Source: an uncultured Bacteroidia bacterium (lineage in GTDB: Bacteria > Bacteroidota > Bacteroidia > Bacteroidales > UBA932). Taken from it: DNA of 64,000 bases. A model generated the notes under the pieces. It saw only the letters and a list, made by a program, of their open reading frames with translations. It had not been told where the DNA came from and did not search any database. Within the stretch, counting starts at the first letter, position 1. Each line of letters begins with the position of its first letter. The stretch spans positions 1 through 64,000 of the forward strand of contig CACZDC010000002.1 of assembly GCA_902779785.1 (NCBI GenBank). Reading direction: 5' to 3'. The translations under genes and the position numbers were made by a program. Shown here one piece after another: positions 54,525 to 64,000 of the stretch.

Positions 54525-57500
54525 ATGAACATTCTGAAAAGAGTATTAATTATTGTTGCGGCTCTTCTTCTGCCGTCTTTGGGCTTGCTTGCACAGGTCT
54601 CGGTCGGCGGAACTGTCGTGGATGAAGGCGGAAAAGCCTTGCCCGGAGCGACGGTTTCGGTAGAAGGGACTGCAACAGGAGCGGTGACCGCCGCAGACGG
54701 CAGTTTTACGCTTAAAGTGCCGGGAGAAGACGCAATCCTTCTCTTTGAGTCCCTGGGCTACAAGAGTGTCAAGATGAAAGTCGGGAAACTCCGCCACTTT
54801 AACGTGACGCTCGAGGAAGATGCCACCTATCTTGAAGAAGTCGTCGTAATCGGTTTCGGCGAGCAGAAAAAAGCCGACTTGACAGGCTCGGTTGCTACGG
54901 TCAATATGGGCGATATAGAAAATGCGCCCAGCCTTGCCGTTGACCAGGCAATGCAGGGAAGGATTGCCGGAGCCGACATCGTCAGCGTCTCCGGAGACCC
55001 GACGGAAGGCACTTCCATCCGTATCCGCGGCTCCCGTTCAATTACGGCAGGCAACGAGCCCTTGATAGTGGTGGACGGAGTCATAAACGCCGTACAGGAC
55101 CTCTCCGACCTGAATTCTGCGGACATCGAGTCCATTTCTGTCCTGAAGGATGCGTCTTCTACCGCCATCTATGGCGCGCAGGGTGCCAACGGCGTCATTA
55201 TCGTGACCACCAAGGCCGGTTCTCCCGTCCAGAGCAAGGCAAATGTGACGCTGACCGCCAAGCTCGGTTTTGCCTCCCTTGCACGCGGCCTGGACCTGAT
55301 GAACGCCCGGGAATTCGCTACCTATAATAACGACCGGATTGACTTTTCCAAGTCGAATACCGGTATGGTTTATCCTGCGACTCCGAGCTACAATCAGAAG
55401 TATGCCGACCCCGAAGCGCTTGGAGAAGGAACCGACTGGCTCAAGGCCATTACCCGCACGGCTCCCTTCCAGGAGTACGGCCTTTCGGTCAGCGGCAACA
55501 GCAAGCAGACCAATTACTTCTCCTCTCTTGCCTATGCCGATGACGAAGGTATTGTGAAAGACTCCGGCAACCAGAGGACGAGTTTCCGTTTCAATATAGG
55601 CCATAAGTTCAACAAGTGGCTGAAAGTCAATTATAACGTCAATGTCCTCTATCGTTTCGCCAGGAACAATAAGGCAAATATCGGTGGCACTGGAGTGTGG
55701 TCCGGTGCAGTCTATATCTCTCCTGTGCTTGACATCGACAGTGAGATAAACGATCTCTACAATTATGGCCAAGGTTCGCCCTTCAACAATCCGTTTATCA
55801 CTATAATGCAGTCGATCAACCAGCGTAAGACCTTCTCAAATACACATACGCTTGCCATTGACCTGACTCCCGTCAAGGGTCTGACCATAAAGAGCCGCAA
55901 CACCTATTATCGTTACGACACTCATCTTTACAAATACTCGCCGGGAACCCTGCCTGTAAGGCGTCTCGCATCGACCGGGGGAGAGGCTACCCGCCAGGAA
56001 TCTTCGATCTCCCAGTTGAATACCGATAACACCGTTACCTACAAAACTGATATCAAGCGAGTCCATCATCTGGATGTAATGGCCGGTATGTCAATGTATT
56101 ATAAGGCGAATGACTATCATCAGATGATAGGCAAGGGGATGCTTGTGGACGATCTGACCTGGAATGACTTTGCGGCAATCGGAGACAAAGACAACTACAA
56201 TATTTCTTCCCACGAGCAGACCGTCAAGAGAATGTCCTTTATGGGGCGGCTGAACTATAATTACAAGCAGCGCTATTATCTGACCTTCACCTTCCGCGAG
56301 GATGCCTCGTCCAACTTTGCCGAAAACAACAAGTGGGGCTTCTTCCCCTCGGCTGCCGTAAAATGGAATCTTGCCAATGAGCCCTGGCTCAAGCGTACAC
56401 GATTATTCCAGGATTTGTCCCTGAGGCTCAGCGCAGGACGCACCGGTAACGATGCCATAGCGCCATACAGTTCGCTCCAGCGGCTCTCATCCTCAACCTC
56501 CGGATATCTCATAGGCGACGGTCAGGCTACATATTACTATCCTTCGCGCCTGGACAGCCCGGATCTGACCTGGGAGAAGACCAACCTGTACAATGCCGCC
56601 CTGGATATGTCTGTGTTCAAGGGCAGGCTGAAACTGACAGCTGAAGGCTATCTTTCCTATACGAAAGACCTCCTTCTCGAGGTCCAGAAGCCACAGCAGA
56701 CCGGATATAGCAAATATACCCAGAACCTTGGCCGGACATCCAACAGGGGAGTGGAACTGACTCTTTCGACCAAGAATATCGTCAGCCGGAAGTTCTCTTG
56801 GACAAGTGATTTCACGATTTCCCACAACCGTCAGATGGTAGAGGATATCGGCGGGGAGAGCGAGGTCGTGGCAATGAAGGACCAGAAGGGATATATGATC
56901 TATGGCTACAAGGCCGGCTATCCGCTGAACTCTCTCTGGGGCCTGGAATATGGCGGAGTATGGCATAATTCCCAGGAAGTCGCCGACAATGACATTACTC
57001 ACCAGTATGTCGACTATTACGCCAAGCCATACAAGAGCGGCCGTCCCAGATATGTCGATCAGAACCACGATGGAATCCTTGACAATCAGGATATTACCTA
57101 TCTCGGTAATGCCGATCCGATTGTCTATGGCGGCCTGCAGAACAATTTCCATATCTATGGATTCAACCTTGGGGTTTATTTCGCCTACTCGATCGGCGGA
57201 AGTATCTACAACTACTCCGAATTCTTTATGGCAGGCACCTACTGTTCCAACCAGTACCGCTATATGCTGAATGCCTGGCATCCTTACCGGAATCCGGAAT
57301 CAGACTTTCCTGCGGCCGGTGCCAGCGGTTCCAGTATGCTTCCGAGTGATTTTATGGTCCACGACGCTTCCTTCCTGCGACTTAAAACACTGAGCCTTTC
57401 CTATACCTTCGACCTCAAGAAGAAGATAAAATGGGCAAAGAGCCTGCAAGTCGGAGTCAGCGCCGACAACCTCTTCCTTTGGACCAATTACAACGGCTTC

Positions 57501-57614
57501 GACCCGGATGTGTCCACAAAGGTCGAGGACCAGGAATCCACAATCCGGCGGGCTGATATCGGAGCTTATCCGAGGCCTCGCAAAATCATCGGTATGTTAC
57601 AACTTAAATTCTAA
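54525..57614 (+). CDS. SusC-like TonB-dependent outer-membrane transporter
   Basis: This 1029-residue protein has a signal peptide (cut before QVSVGG), a carboxypeptidase-regulatory-like domain (GTVVDEGGKALPGATVSVEG), a plug domain with IRIRGSRSIT and STAIYGAQGANGVIIVTTK, and a long beta barrel. The chosen ATG starts the signal peptide; 20 further codons upstream overlap the promoter. It pairs with SusD (1-nt overlap, TAATG) to import a large ligand. The ligand is unknown. Confidence 0.92.
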   Translation: MNILKRVLIIVAALLLPSLGLLAQVSVGGTVVDEGGKALPGATVSVEGTATGAVTAADGSFTLKVPGEDAILLFESLGYKSVKMKVGKLRHFNVTLEEDATYLEEVVVIGFGEQKKADLTGSVATVNMGDIENAPSLAVDQAMQGRIAGADIVSVSGDPTEGTSIRIRGSRSITAGNEPLIVVDGVINAVQDLSDLNSADIESISVLKDASSTAIYGAQGANGVIIVTTKAGSPVQSKANVTLTAKLGFASLARGLDLMNAREFATYNNDRIDFSKSNTGMVYPATPSYNQKYADPEALGEGTDWLKAITRTAPFQEYGLSVSGNSKQTNYFSSLAYADDEGIVKDSGNQRTSFRFNIGHKFNKWLKVNYNVNVLYRFARNNKANIGGTGVWSGAVYISPVLDIDSEINDLYNYGQGSPFNNPFITIMQSINQRKTFSNTHTLAIDLTPVKGLTIKSRNTYYRYDTHLYKYSPGTLPVRRLASTGGEATRQESSISQLNTDNTVTYKTDIKRVHHLDVMAGMSMYYKANDYHQMIGKGMLVDDLTWNDFAAIGDKDNYNISSHEQTVKRMSFMGRLNYNYKQRYYLTFTFREDASSNFAENNKWGFFPSAAVKWNLANEPWLKRTRLFQDLSLRLSAGRTGNDAIAPYSSLQRLSSSTSGYLIGDGQATYYYPSRLDSPDLTWEKTNLYNAALDMSVFKGRLKLTAEGYLSYTKDLLLEVQKPQQTGYSKYTQNLGRTSNRGVELTLSTKNIVSRKFSWTSDFTISHNRQMVEDIGGESEVVAMKDQKGYMIYGYKAGYPLNSLWGLEYGGVWHNSQEVADNDITHQYVDYYAKPYKSGRPRYVDQNHDGILDNQDITYLGNADPIVYGGLQNNFHIYGFNLGVYFAYSIGGSIYNYSEFFMAGTYCSNQYRYMLNAWHPYRNPESDFPAAGASGSSMLPSDFMVHDASFLRLKTLSLSYTFDLKKKIKWAKSLQVGVSADNLFLWTNYNGFDPDVSTKVEDQESTIRRADIGAYPRPRKIIGMLQLKF

Positions 57615-59194
57615 TGGCCGTGAAAAAGAGAATACTTTACCTTGCAATCGTGGCCGTAGCGGCCGTGTCTTGTGATTTCCTGAAGGAAGACCCCGGCTCT
57701 TTCGTGGACCGGGAAGGCTACTATAAGACTGAAGCCCAGTGCCGCAGTGCCGTGAACTCCTGCTACGAAGGCCTGAGAACCATCTATACAACAAGTCTAT
57801 TCACTATCGTTGAGGGCAATACCGACCTGGTGGTTGTCCCGTCTGTGTCCGACGTGAACGCAATAATGGACATCAATCCCAGCCAGTGCAACATCTCGAA
57901 GACTGTCTGGAGCGCTTGCTACAAGGCTGTGATGTACTGCAACGCTGCGATATCCGGAATAGAAAAATCGACCACCATCGACGATGCTCTGAAAAAAGAC
58001 CTCCTTGCCGAGGCGAAGACAATGCGGGCCTACTGGTATTATATGCTCACCTCTTTCTTCGGGGATGTTCCTTTCTATACAGACGATGTGGTGGATCAGG
58101 CGACTATGGACCGCATCGGCCATCTCGGCCGGATGGACGCTGTCCAGACAAGGGCCGCTCTTATCGCTGAACTTCGGGATTGCTACAGTTATGGAACTGA
58201 CTCGGAAAGCGGGGCTGAGGTTTATACCGGGGCCTTGAAAGAGGAAAGGGCCTGCAATCTTGAAAAGGGCCGTGCCGGATGGGCAATGGGCCTGATGCTG
58301 ATCGGGAAGATGGCGCTTTGGAATGCCTGTACGGACAAGGGTGACAGCGAGGACTGGTACCAGTTGGCCATCGATGCTCTGGAGCATCTGGTGCCGGTGT
58401 ACGGCCCGCTGTCGCAGTACCCGCTCAGCGAACTGTACTTCAGCGTCAAGGATACTCCGGAGCGTATTTTCGAGATACGTCACACCTATTCGCAAGGCAC
58501 ATTGTCTTATGCCGGGAATCTGGCCCAGAACTGTATGCCATCTTACAGCTCAAAGACCGACCTGTATGACGGAGTGTCGATCCCTTGGCTGGGGACGGAA
58601 GCGAAAGTCGGGACCTGCAACCGTCCGACCTCATATTTCTTCTCTTTCCTACAGCCCGATAACGGAAAGGATCTCCGCACGGATATCAACCAGGGGCGAC
58701 GCTGGGAAAAGACTAATTTCAAGAATGGTTTGGCAAATCCCTGGATGGGCCCGAAATTCTGGTGCCCGTATATGAAAACTACCTATGATTCAAATAATTA
58801 TCCGGTTTTCCGTTATGCCGACGCCCTCCTGATGCTCGCCGAGTGCTACTGCGCAAAGCAAGACCAGGCCAATTACGAGAAATACCTGAATGAGGTCCGC
58901 TCCCGTGCCGGCCTTGCCGCGTATACAGTCTCGGACTGGGAGGAGGCTATGCAGGAAATAAGGGATGAACGGGCCAGGGAACTTTTCGGAGAGTTCCAGC
59001 GCAAGTTCGACCTGGTCCGCTGGGGTATCTGGTACACCGCCGTCCGGGAATACTGGGAGCCTGAAATGAGGCGTAAGAAAATAGAGAATACCCACGCTCT
59101 GCCTTGCCATCGTTATATGCCCATTCCGATTGAGCAGGTGGTCAATTCAGGCTATGCCCTGGACAATAAAGAATACAATGCTTATGGACTCTAG
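57614..59194 (+). CDS. SusD/RagB-family outer-membrane lipoprotein
   Basis: This 526-residue lipoprotein has lipobox AAVSC near residue 20. It has the SusD N-terminal TPR-like region (AKTMRAYWYYMLTSFFGDVPFY) and the C-terminal FRYADALLMLAECYC and RARELFGEFQRKFDLVRW segments. It forms the lid of the SusCD importer. Its end overlaps the next gene by 11 nt. Confidence 0.92.
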   Translation: MAVKKRILYLAIVAVAAVSCDFLKEDPGSFVDREGYYKTEAQCRSAVNSCYEGLRTIYTTSLFTIVEGNTDLVVVPSVSDVNAIMDINPSQCNISKTVWSACYKAVMYCNAAISGIEKSTTIDDALKKDLLAEAKTMRAYWYYMLTSFFGDVPFYTDDVVDQATMDRIGHLGRMDAVQTRAALIAELRDCYSYGTDSESGAEVYTGALKEERACNLEKGRAGWAMGLMLIGKMALWNACTDKGDSEDWYQLAIDALEHLVPVYGPLSQYPLSELYFSVKDTPERIFEIRHTYSQGTLSYAGNLAQNCMPSYSSKTDLYDGVSIPWLGTEAKVGTCNRPTSYFFSFLQPDNGKDLRTDINQGRRWEKTNFKNGLANPWMGPKFWCPYMKTTYDSNNYPVFRYADALLMLAECYCAKQDQANYEKYLNEVRSRAGLAAYTVSDWEEAMQEIRDERARELFGEFQRKFDLVRWGIWYTAVREYWEPEMRRKKIENTHALPCHRYMPIPIEQVVNSGYALDNKEYNAYGL

Positions 59195-59540
59195 ATTTAT
59201 AAAGATATTTGCCATCTTGGCATTAATCCTGGGCGCAAGTGCCTGTTCCCAGCGATATGAGCTTCATCTTCCGCTTTCCCTCAACCGGGAGAAGATGGAA
59301 TTCAATAAGGAAGGCGCTTCCTATTATGTCCTTGTCTATACGGACAATAACTGGACTGCCAGCCTGAGCGAGGAGGCTTCCTGGCTGGAACTTTCCCGCA
59401 CGAGCGGAAGCGGCAACTCTCAGATTATGGTCACGGCCAAGTCCAATACGAGTGCGGAGAGGGAAGCCGTCCTGACAGTGGATGACGGAAGCGCGAGAAA
59501 AACAATGTTGATTACCCAGAAAACCGGGATAGAGGAATAG
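59184..59540 (+). CDS. Single-BACON-domain lipoprotein
   Basis: This 118-residue lipoprotein has lipobox GASAC near residue 21 followed by one BACON-type beta domain (WTASLSEEASWLELSRTSGSG ends with VTVDDGS-like strands). BACON domains are linked to carbohydrate or mucin binding and to anchoring in Bacteroidota surface proteins. I chose 59184 because it begins the signal peptide; it overlaps the susD stop by 11 nt. Confidence 0.8.
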   Translation: MDSRFIKIFAILALILGASACSQRYELHLPLSLNREKMEFNKEGASYYVLVYTDNNWTASLSEEASWLELSRTSGSGNSQIMVTAKSNTSAEREAVLTVDDGSARKTMLITQKTGIEE

Positions 59541-59542
59541 CT

Positions 59543-61882
59543 ATGAAAAGAGTATTCATAATTTTATTAGCGGCGCTTCTTGCCGTCGCCTGCGCAAAGG
59601 ATCCCTTTGCCCGCAAGATTCACGAGGGCAGCGCCCTTGGTTATCCCGTAAAGCTGATAGACCTGGAGTCAGCGGCCGGGGAAAAGATGGTTGCGGTCAT
59701 TTCCAACAAGGAGTACTCGATTCGCAGTGACGCCGGATGGCTTTCCGTCCCGGGGTCAGCTCCTGCAGGCCGCGATGGCTTCCGTCTTGGCTACACGGAA
59801 AACAACTCACTTCCGAGAAAGGCTGAAGTCATCGTGTCCATAGATGAAACGAATCATAAGGATACCCTGGTGGTCCGCCAGAAGAGCAAAGAGTCACCGC
59901 GGCTTAATGTCGCCACCAATGTGATAAGCCTCAAGGGTTCTGCCGGAGGACAGATCAGTGTCACTCTGGATACTAATATCCCCGACGATAAGATCAGCCT
60001 TGACTATGAATGTGAAGGGAACTGGATCAGCAATATGAAGCTTTCCGGAGGCGTTCTTTCATTCAGCTATGAAGCCAATCCGGAGGAGTTTGTACGTCGC
60101 GCTAGGGCAAGCCTGAGCTATACCGATATTTTTGAAAAGGAGTACAGGATTGATTTCCAGATCAGCCAGAAGTCGTCTACCGATTCTTCCGGTGACGAAC
60201 TTACTCTTCCGGAACTCTTCGCCCTTGCCGGTGAGGAGGGTTATCTGATTACCAAAGACGTTGTGACAGAGGGAATTGTAGTAAGTAATAAAGAATCCGG
60301 CAACTGCGGCGAGCCTCGCCAGACAGGCCTGACTTCAATAGACTACGATCCCGCTTTCAGCACCGTTTATCTGGAGGCCCTGGACGGCTCTGTCGGCATT
60401 ATGCTGAAAATGGATTCTCCTGAGGACAATGCCTTCGAGCAGGGCGACAAGGTGAAATGGTCCCTCAGGGGCGCGACTTTGTATAAGTCGAAAGTCGTTG
60501 ATGCCCAGACCGATCCTGTCTATTATTACCTTACCGGAGTCAAGGGGAATATGGCCATAGAGAACGAGCATCTTGGTCGCGAAGGAATCCCGGTAAAGGA
60601 GAAATATATCGGCGGCCTGACGGATGAGGATATCTTTACTTACGTGACCATCAAGGACTGCGAACTGCCGGTGAGAAAGGGTTCCCTTACTCCCGTAAGC
60701 GAGAAATTCACTATGGCCGGAGGTTCGGACAAGGTCACCAAGTTCGCCATCCTGCTCCACGACATTACCGGCGCTTCGATGTATCTCTATACCAATATGA
60801 CCTGTCCATATCGCCGTGACGGCTCTATGCTTCCCCAGGGAAGCGGAAGGATGAGCGGCGTCGTGGTCCACGAGAGCTATCCTCGCTTCAATTATCTAGG
60901 CAGCATAGGCCGTTACCAGCTCAGGCATACCTCCAAAAATGATTTTGATATGGCCGAGAAGATGGAGGATGGTTCATTCTCCGCGATTATCTGCGAATGG
61001 CGATATATAACGGCCAAGAATCTTGAGCAGTATCCCGCCACCGACGGCGACAAGTCCGCCTACTTTACCTACAGCTTCGTTTATCCTTATTCGGGTGGTT
61101 ATCTCGAAGACGGCAGGGCGGGGAAACTCCCGATAATCAAGGCTTCAGACTGGTCGTATATCGGGCCTGCCGGTATGAATTCCACAGGTCATAATGCCGG
61201 CCTCGGAGTAATTTTGTCCGACGGTCAGGACTGGATGAGTCCATACTGGAGCGGAGCCGGAGCGGAATACGCCGAGAAGATAAATGCCAACGGCTACGGG
61301 GAAGTCCCCACCGATGCCGGCTCGGCGTGGAGCACTAACCTTACGGCAAGAAACGGTGACCCCCAGTACACCACTTTCGTGTTCTCGACCAAGGGAATCA
61401 CCAGTTCCAAGATGAGTATGCAGATATCGTCGATGAACCGTTTCTACAGCAGTACGCAGAATATCAGCGGCATCCCTTATTATCTGGAAGGTCCGCGCTA
61501 CTGGTGGGTAGAGTATTCCCTTGACAACAGCAGCTGGACTAAGCTCGCTAAATATGCCCTTCCGGAACTCTGTCAGGAAACTCCGGTCACCCAGCCTTGG
61601 CAGACGCCTGGCTTTATGAGCGTGAACGTCGCCCTTCCGGCATCGATCCTGCTTGACAAGGAGACTGTCTATGTGCGTCTTATCCCTGACGAGGGGCTTC
61701 AGACCGGCAGCCAGACCGAATACCTTGAGCCGTCGATAAAGTATCCCAATTCCGGTTCATTCCCGACTTCCTGGAACTATATCGGCTTCCGTTACAATAA
61801 AGTCGATGCTCCCGCGACGGAGTTCGGCGGCGATGGCGGAAGCGACATCGATCCAGTTAATCCCGTTCAATATACTTGGTAG
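59543..61882 (+). CDS. BACON and DUF5689 lipoprotein
   Basis: This 779-residue lipoprotein has lipobox AVAC near residue 17. Two BACON-like domains occupy about 20-215. A DUF5689-like domain follows (LTLPELFALAGEEGYLITKD through GVVV), an OB-like beta domain found in secreted Bacteroidota proteins, often beside endonuclease/exonuclease/phosphatase domains. The C-terminal 300 residues contain W/Y-rich beta strands. It may bind the ligand at the surface. It starts 2 nt after the previous stop. Confidence 0.75.
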   Translation: MKRVFIILLAALLAVACAKDPFARKIHEGSALGYPVKLIDLESAAGEKMVAVISNKEYSIRSDAGWLSVPGSAPAGRDGFRLGYTENNSLPRKAEVIVSIDETNHKDTLVVRQKSKESPRLNVATNVISLKGSAGGQISVTLDTNIPDDKISLDYECEGNWISNMKLSGGVLSFSYEANPEEFVRRARASLSYTDIFEKEYRIDFQISQKSSTDSSGDELTLPELFALAGEEGYLITKDVVTEGIVVSNKESGNCGEPRQTGLTSIDYDPAFSTVYLEALDGSVGIMLKMDSPEDNAFEQGDKVKWSLRGATLYKSKVVDAQTDPVYYYLTGVKGNMAIENEHLGREGIPVKEKYIGGLTDEDIFTYVTIKDCELPVRKGSLTPVSEKFTMAGGSDKVTKFAILLHDITGASMYLYTNMTCPYRRDGSMLPQGSGRMSGVVVHESYPRFNYLGSIGRYQLRHTSKNDFDMAEKMEDGSFSAIICEWRYITAKNLEQYPATDGDKSAYFTYSFVYPYSGGYLEDGRAGKLPIIKASDWSYIGPAGMNSTGHNAGLGVILSDGQDWMSPYWSGAGAEYAEKINANGYGEVPTDAGSAWSTNLTARNGDPQYTTFVFSTKGITSSKMSMQISSMNRFYSSTQNISGIPYYLEGPRYWWVEYSLDNSSWTKLAKYALPELCQETPVTQPWQTPGFMSVNVALPASILLDKETVYVRLIPDEGLQTGSQTEYLEPSIKYPNSGSFPTSWNYIGFRYNKVDAPATEFGGDGGSDIDPVNPVQYTW

Positions 61883-61886
61883 GCTT

Positions 61887-63740
61887 ATGAAAAAGTACTT
61901 TATAATAGCAATGGCCATAATTGCGGCCGCTTGTTCAAAGATATCGTCTTCGGAGCAGAAAGAAACCAAGATTCAACTGTGCTTTTCCGCCGAGGCTTCC
62001 GTCAGCAAGACCAGCCTCGGGGCGGACTGGAGCGTGAGCTGGGTCGAAGATGATCCTGTGTCCATCCTATGGAACGGAGGCCGGGCCGATACCAGGGCTA
62101 AGCTGAAAGACGGGAAAGCCTTTTTCAGCGCTGTAGTTGATGAAAAGGAGGAGTATTACGCAATTTATCCTTCATCGATTCCTGCAACGGTCACCCCTGA
62201 CGGAGAAATTGATTTCACAATTCCTTCAAGCCAGAGCGGCCGTTTCGAGGACTGCGCTGTTATTACTGCAAAGACCAGCCGTAAGAGCCTGGATTTCGGA
62301 CGCTTCAAAAGTGCAGTCGCGCTGGTGAGTTTTACAATCACAGGAGAGGATTATGGCTCAGTGGTCTTCACGGCTCCCGAGGTGGAAGCGGTAACGATTG
62401 CCACTCCTTCCGCCGGGAAATATTATTTCGCCCTTCCTGCCGGAGTGAGCCTCTCTTCCCTTAAATTCACCCTTGGAAGCAAGGGAACTGCCGAGGGCAA
62501 GAATCCCGTCACCCTTCAGGCAGGAGATATCCTCTGCATAGACAAGCCCCTGGAAGAGAATATGGAGGTAATCGGTGATGTCCATATCAGTGATGTCTCC
62601 GCCTTGATTGCCCTGCTGAAAGACCCGGTAAAGCTTGGCTCACTGGACGGGCATACCATACATATCGACGAAGGAACTTACGACCTCGGCTCTTCGGAAG
62701 AAGCCATTGAGTTGAAGCTGGACAGTCCTGTCAGCCTACGCCTTGCCGGCGTCGAGGGAAAGACTATATTTACCACCTCGCTCGATGGTGACAAGGGCTG
62801 CATCCTGACAGCCAGTAAGAATGTCAGCCTCACTCTGGAAGGAATCCGCTTCACCGGCGCCTCGCACAACGGTACCGGCGGCGCCCTCTGCCTGACGGCC
62901 GGAGATCATTTAATCCGGAACTGCGAATTTATTGAAAATGAGTGTACGTCCACATCTTCGGACCGCACCGGAGCCGGCATCTATGTCGGCGGCACGGCCT
63001 CGGCTGATATCAGGGGCTGCCTCTTTGAAGGAAACAAGGTCGCCGTCACCGGTGGCGGCGCCATAGGCATTTACACTGAAAAAGTCTGCTCCATCGTGGA
63101 TTGTACCTTCAATGGCAACAATCTCGGAAAGATAGGTAACGGCGGCGCCATCCTGCAGAAAAAGGCCGGGAATTATCTTTATGTCGTGGGCTGCCATTTT
63201 AAGGGAAATGCCTGTAAGACAAATGGATCCGATATCTTTTCTTCTGCCGGCGCAGGCCTCCTCCTATATGGCTGTGACTTTGCAGATCCCATCGGTGATT
63301 CGGCCGGAAACCTCGGCTGCGTAAGATCCAATGTGCCGCTTTTTGCCGGAAGCTGCACAATGACCGCAGCCAAAGTCGGCGAGGCCAACGGCCTGCTGGC
63401 CATAGGAAAATCAAGCGATACGGAAAATGTAATCGTAGATAATATCATCCTTTGCAACGAGGGCAATGCCATCAGTTCGGCATTCACTTCCAGCAATACC
63501 TCTCTCCGTCGAACGCTAGTCTCTTATGGACACAACCTATATACCAAGGCTCCGAATATCGATTTTAAAGGAGATGGCGTCTCCCTTGACAAGAGCGGAA
63601 CAACTTTGTCGGAATACACTGCAAACGGTGCTCCGGAAGGCTATACCAGGGCTTCCGACGCTGAGAAAGAGGCGGCCCTCAATGCCGCTGTCGGCGGAAA
63701 CGATTTTCTTTCCTGGCTTAAGACGAACAATCTGTTCTAA
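61887..63740 (+). CDS. Beta-helix lipoprotein in SusCD operon
   Basis: This 617-residue lipoprotein has lipobox AAAC near residue 15. The N-terminal domain repeats the one at 51625 (KTSLGADWSVSW, YYAIYPS, IPSSQSGRFED), and the rest is a beta-helix with GGAI, GGALCL and CEFIEN repeats. The start at 61887 begins the signal peptide, 4 nt after the previous stop. It probably displays or binds ligand for the importer; no enzymatic residues are seen. Confidence 0.8.
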   Translation: MKKYFIIAMAIIAAACSKISSSEQKETKIQLCFSAEASVSKTSLGADWSVSWVEDDPVSILWNGGRADTRAKLKDGKAFFSAVVDEKEEYYAIYPSSIPATVTPDGEIDFTIPSSQSGRFEDCAVITAKTSRKSLDFGRFKSAVALVSFTITGEDYGSVVFTAPEVEAVTIATPSAGKYYFALPAGVSLSSLKFTLGSKGTAEGKNPVTLQAGDILCIDKPLEENMEVIGDVHISDVSALIALLKDPVKLGSLDGHTIHIDEGTYDLGSSEEAIELKLDSPVSLRLAGVEGKTIFTTSLDGDKGCILTASKNVSLTLEGIRFTGASHNGTGGALCLTAGDHLIRNCEFIENECTSTSSDRTGAGIYVGGTASADIRGCLFEGNKVAVTGGGAIGIYTEKVCSIVDCTFNGNNLGKIGNGGAILQKKAGNYLYVVGCHFKGNACKTNGSDIFSSAGAGLLLYGCDFADPIGDSAGNLGCVRSNVPLFAGSCTMTAAKVGEANGLLAIGKSSDTENVIVDNIILCNEGNAISSAFTSSNTSLRRTLVSYGHNLYTKAPNIDFKGDGVSLDKSGTTLSEYTANGAPEGYTRASDAEKEAALNAAVGGNDFLSWLKTNNLF

Positions 63741-63743
63741 AGG

Positions 63744-64000
63744 ATGAGACGCCTGACGCTCATATTGCTGACACTTCTTTCCCTGTCCTTGTCCGGGAGA
63801 GAGATGCCGCGTTTCAAGGTCGGAACCTACAATCTCTTCACCTCGGATTCCCGCCTGAAATTTATCGGCCGGGACTCGACGGTGAGCAAGCAGCGGCTTT
63901 GGTGCAACAGCGCCGGGGCCGTCGCCGATATGATCGTCCATCTGGACTGCGACATTATGGGCGTGCAGGAGGTCTGCGACAGCATCTGGAACGGCCCCCG
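63744..64000 (+). CDS. Endonuclease/exonuclease/phosphatase family protein, 3'-truncated
   Basis: The gene runs past the window end; 85 residues are visible. After a signal peptide the sequence shows FKVGTYNLFTSDSR and, near residue 75, DIMGVQEVCDS. These match the first strand Asn and metal-binding Glu of the EEP superfamily (DNase I-like, inositol phosphatase-like). It starts 3 nt after the beta-helix gene, so it belongs to the same operon. Whether it cuts nucleic acid or phosphoesters cannot be told from this fragment. Confidence 0.7.
   Translation, partial: MRRLTLILLTLLSLSLSGREMPRFKVGTYNLFTSDSRLKFIGRDSTVSKQRLWCNSAGAVADMIVHLDCDIMGVQEVCDSIWNGP

Overview
This window is a piece of a Bacteroidota chromosome, most likely an uncultured, gut-type member of the order Bacteroidales with moderate GC content. 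The evidence is a SusC/SusD pair, many lipoproteins, GLUG, BACON and fimbrillin-like surface modules, a DUF6377 membrane regulator, and promoters that repeatedly match the Bacteroidota consensus TTTG-N19/20-TAnnTTTG. No species can be named from the sequence alone. I see no rRNA, tRNA or CRISPR array.

Region 1 (1-10.8 kb) is accessory and surface-oriented. It holds two large GLUG-repeat proteins separated by a 44-residue peptide gene, an AT-richer orphan kinase-like gene related to those of mobile elements, and a two-gene operon for a lipoprotein metallophosphoesterase and a GH127-type beta-L-arabinofuranosidase.

Region 2 (10.8-18 kb) has lutCBA (lactate oxidation) on the minus strand, then an SGNH hydrolase overlapping pncB on the plus strand, and a minus-strand pair (CPBP protease, nucleotidyltransferase).

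Region 3 (18-31 kb) is core. A DivIC/FtsB-like gene faces a six-gene minus-strand operon rimP-nusA-infB-tmk-(DoxX/MauE-like)-folP with a perfect consensus promoter. Divergent from it are gpmI, a structured intergenic region, and a nucleobase-uptake set (uraA-like permease, DUF5020 outer-membrane protein, second NCS2 permease).

Region 4 (31-32.3 kb) is a REP-type mobile unit: a RAYT transposase gene bounded by two ungapped 108-bp direct repeats.

Region 5 (32.3-49.6 kb) is mostly housekeeping: rpmH; polA-sigma factor-rsmG; recR; an FAD-dependent lipoprotein oxidoreductase; pnuC; an unknown lipoprotein; corA; rpsA-rnz; a glucosaminidase/LysM protein-mltG-relA run. RelA has lost the residues of its hydrolase site, and PolA appears to have lost its proofreading residues.

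Region 6 (49.6-64 kb) is again accessory and surface-oriented. A TPR-membrane-HTH regulator (DUF6377) is followed by a 48-residue peptide gene of the same type as the one in region 1, then a beta-helix lipoprotein. Next is a six-gene operon: susC, susD, a BACON lipoprotein, a BACON/DUF5689 lipoprotein, another beta-helix lipoprotein, and an endonuclease/exonuclease/phosphatase-family gene cut by the window end. No glycoside hydrolase is seen there, so a phosphorylated or nucleic-acid substrate is possible.

The most novel element is the pair of short peptides sharing an E-x-N-L-C-x-S core and an acidic, Trp-containing tail. Each lies directly upstream of a large modular surface lipoprotein, and one is also next to a membrane TPR-HTH regulator. 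Four lipoproteins (1546, 6382, 51625, 61887) carry a related N-terminal fimbrillin-like module joined to different C-terminal parts, which suggests a mix-and-match surface system.
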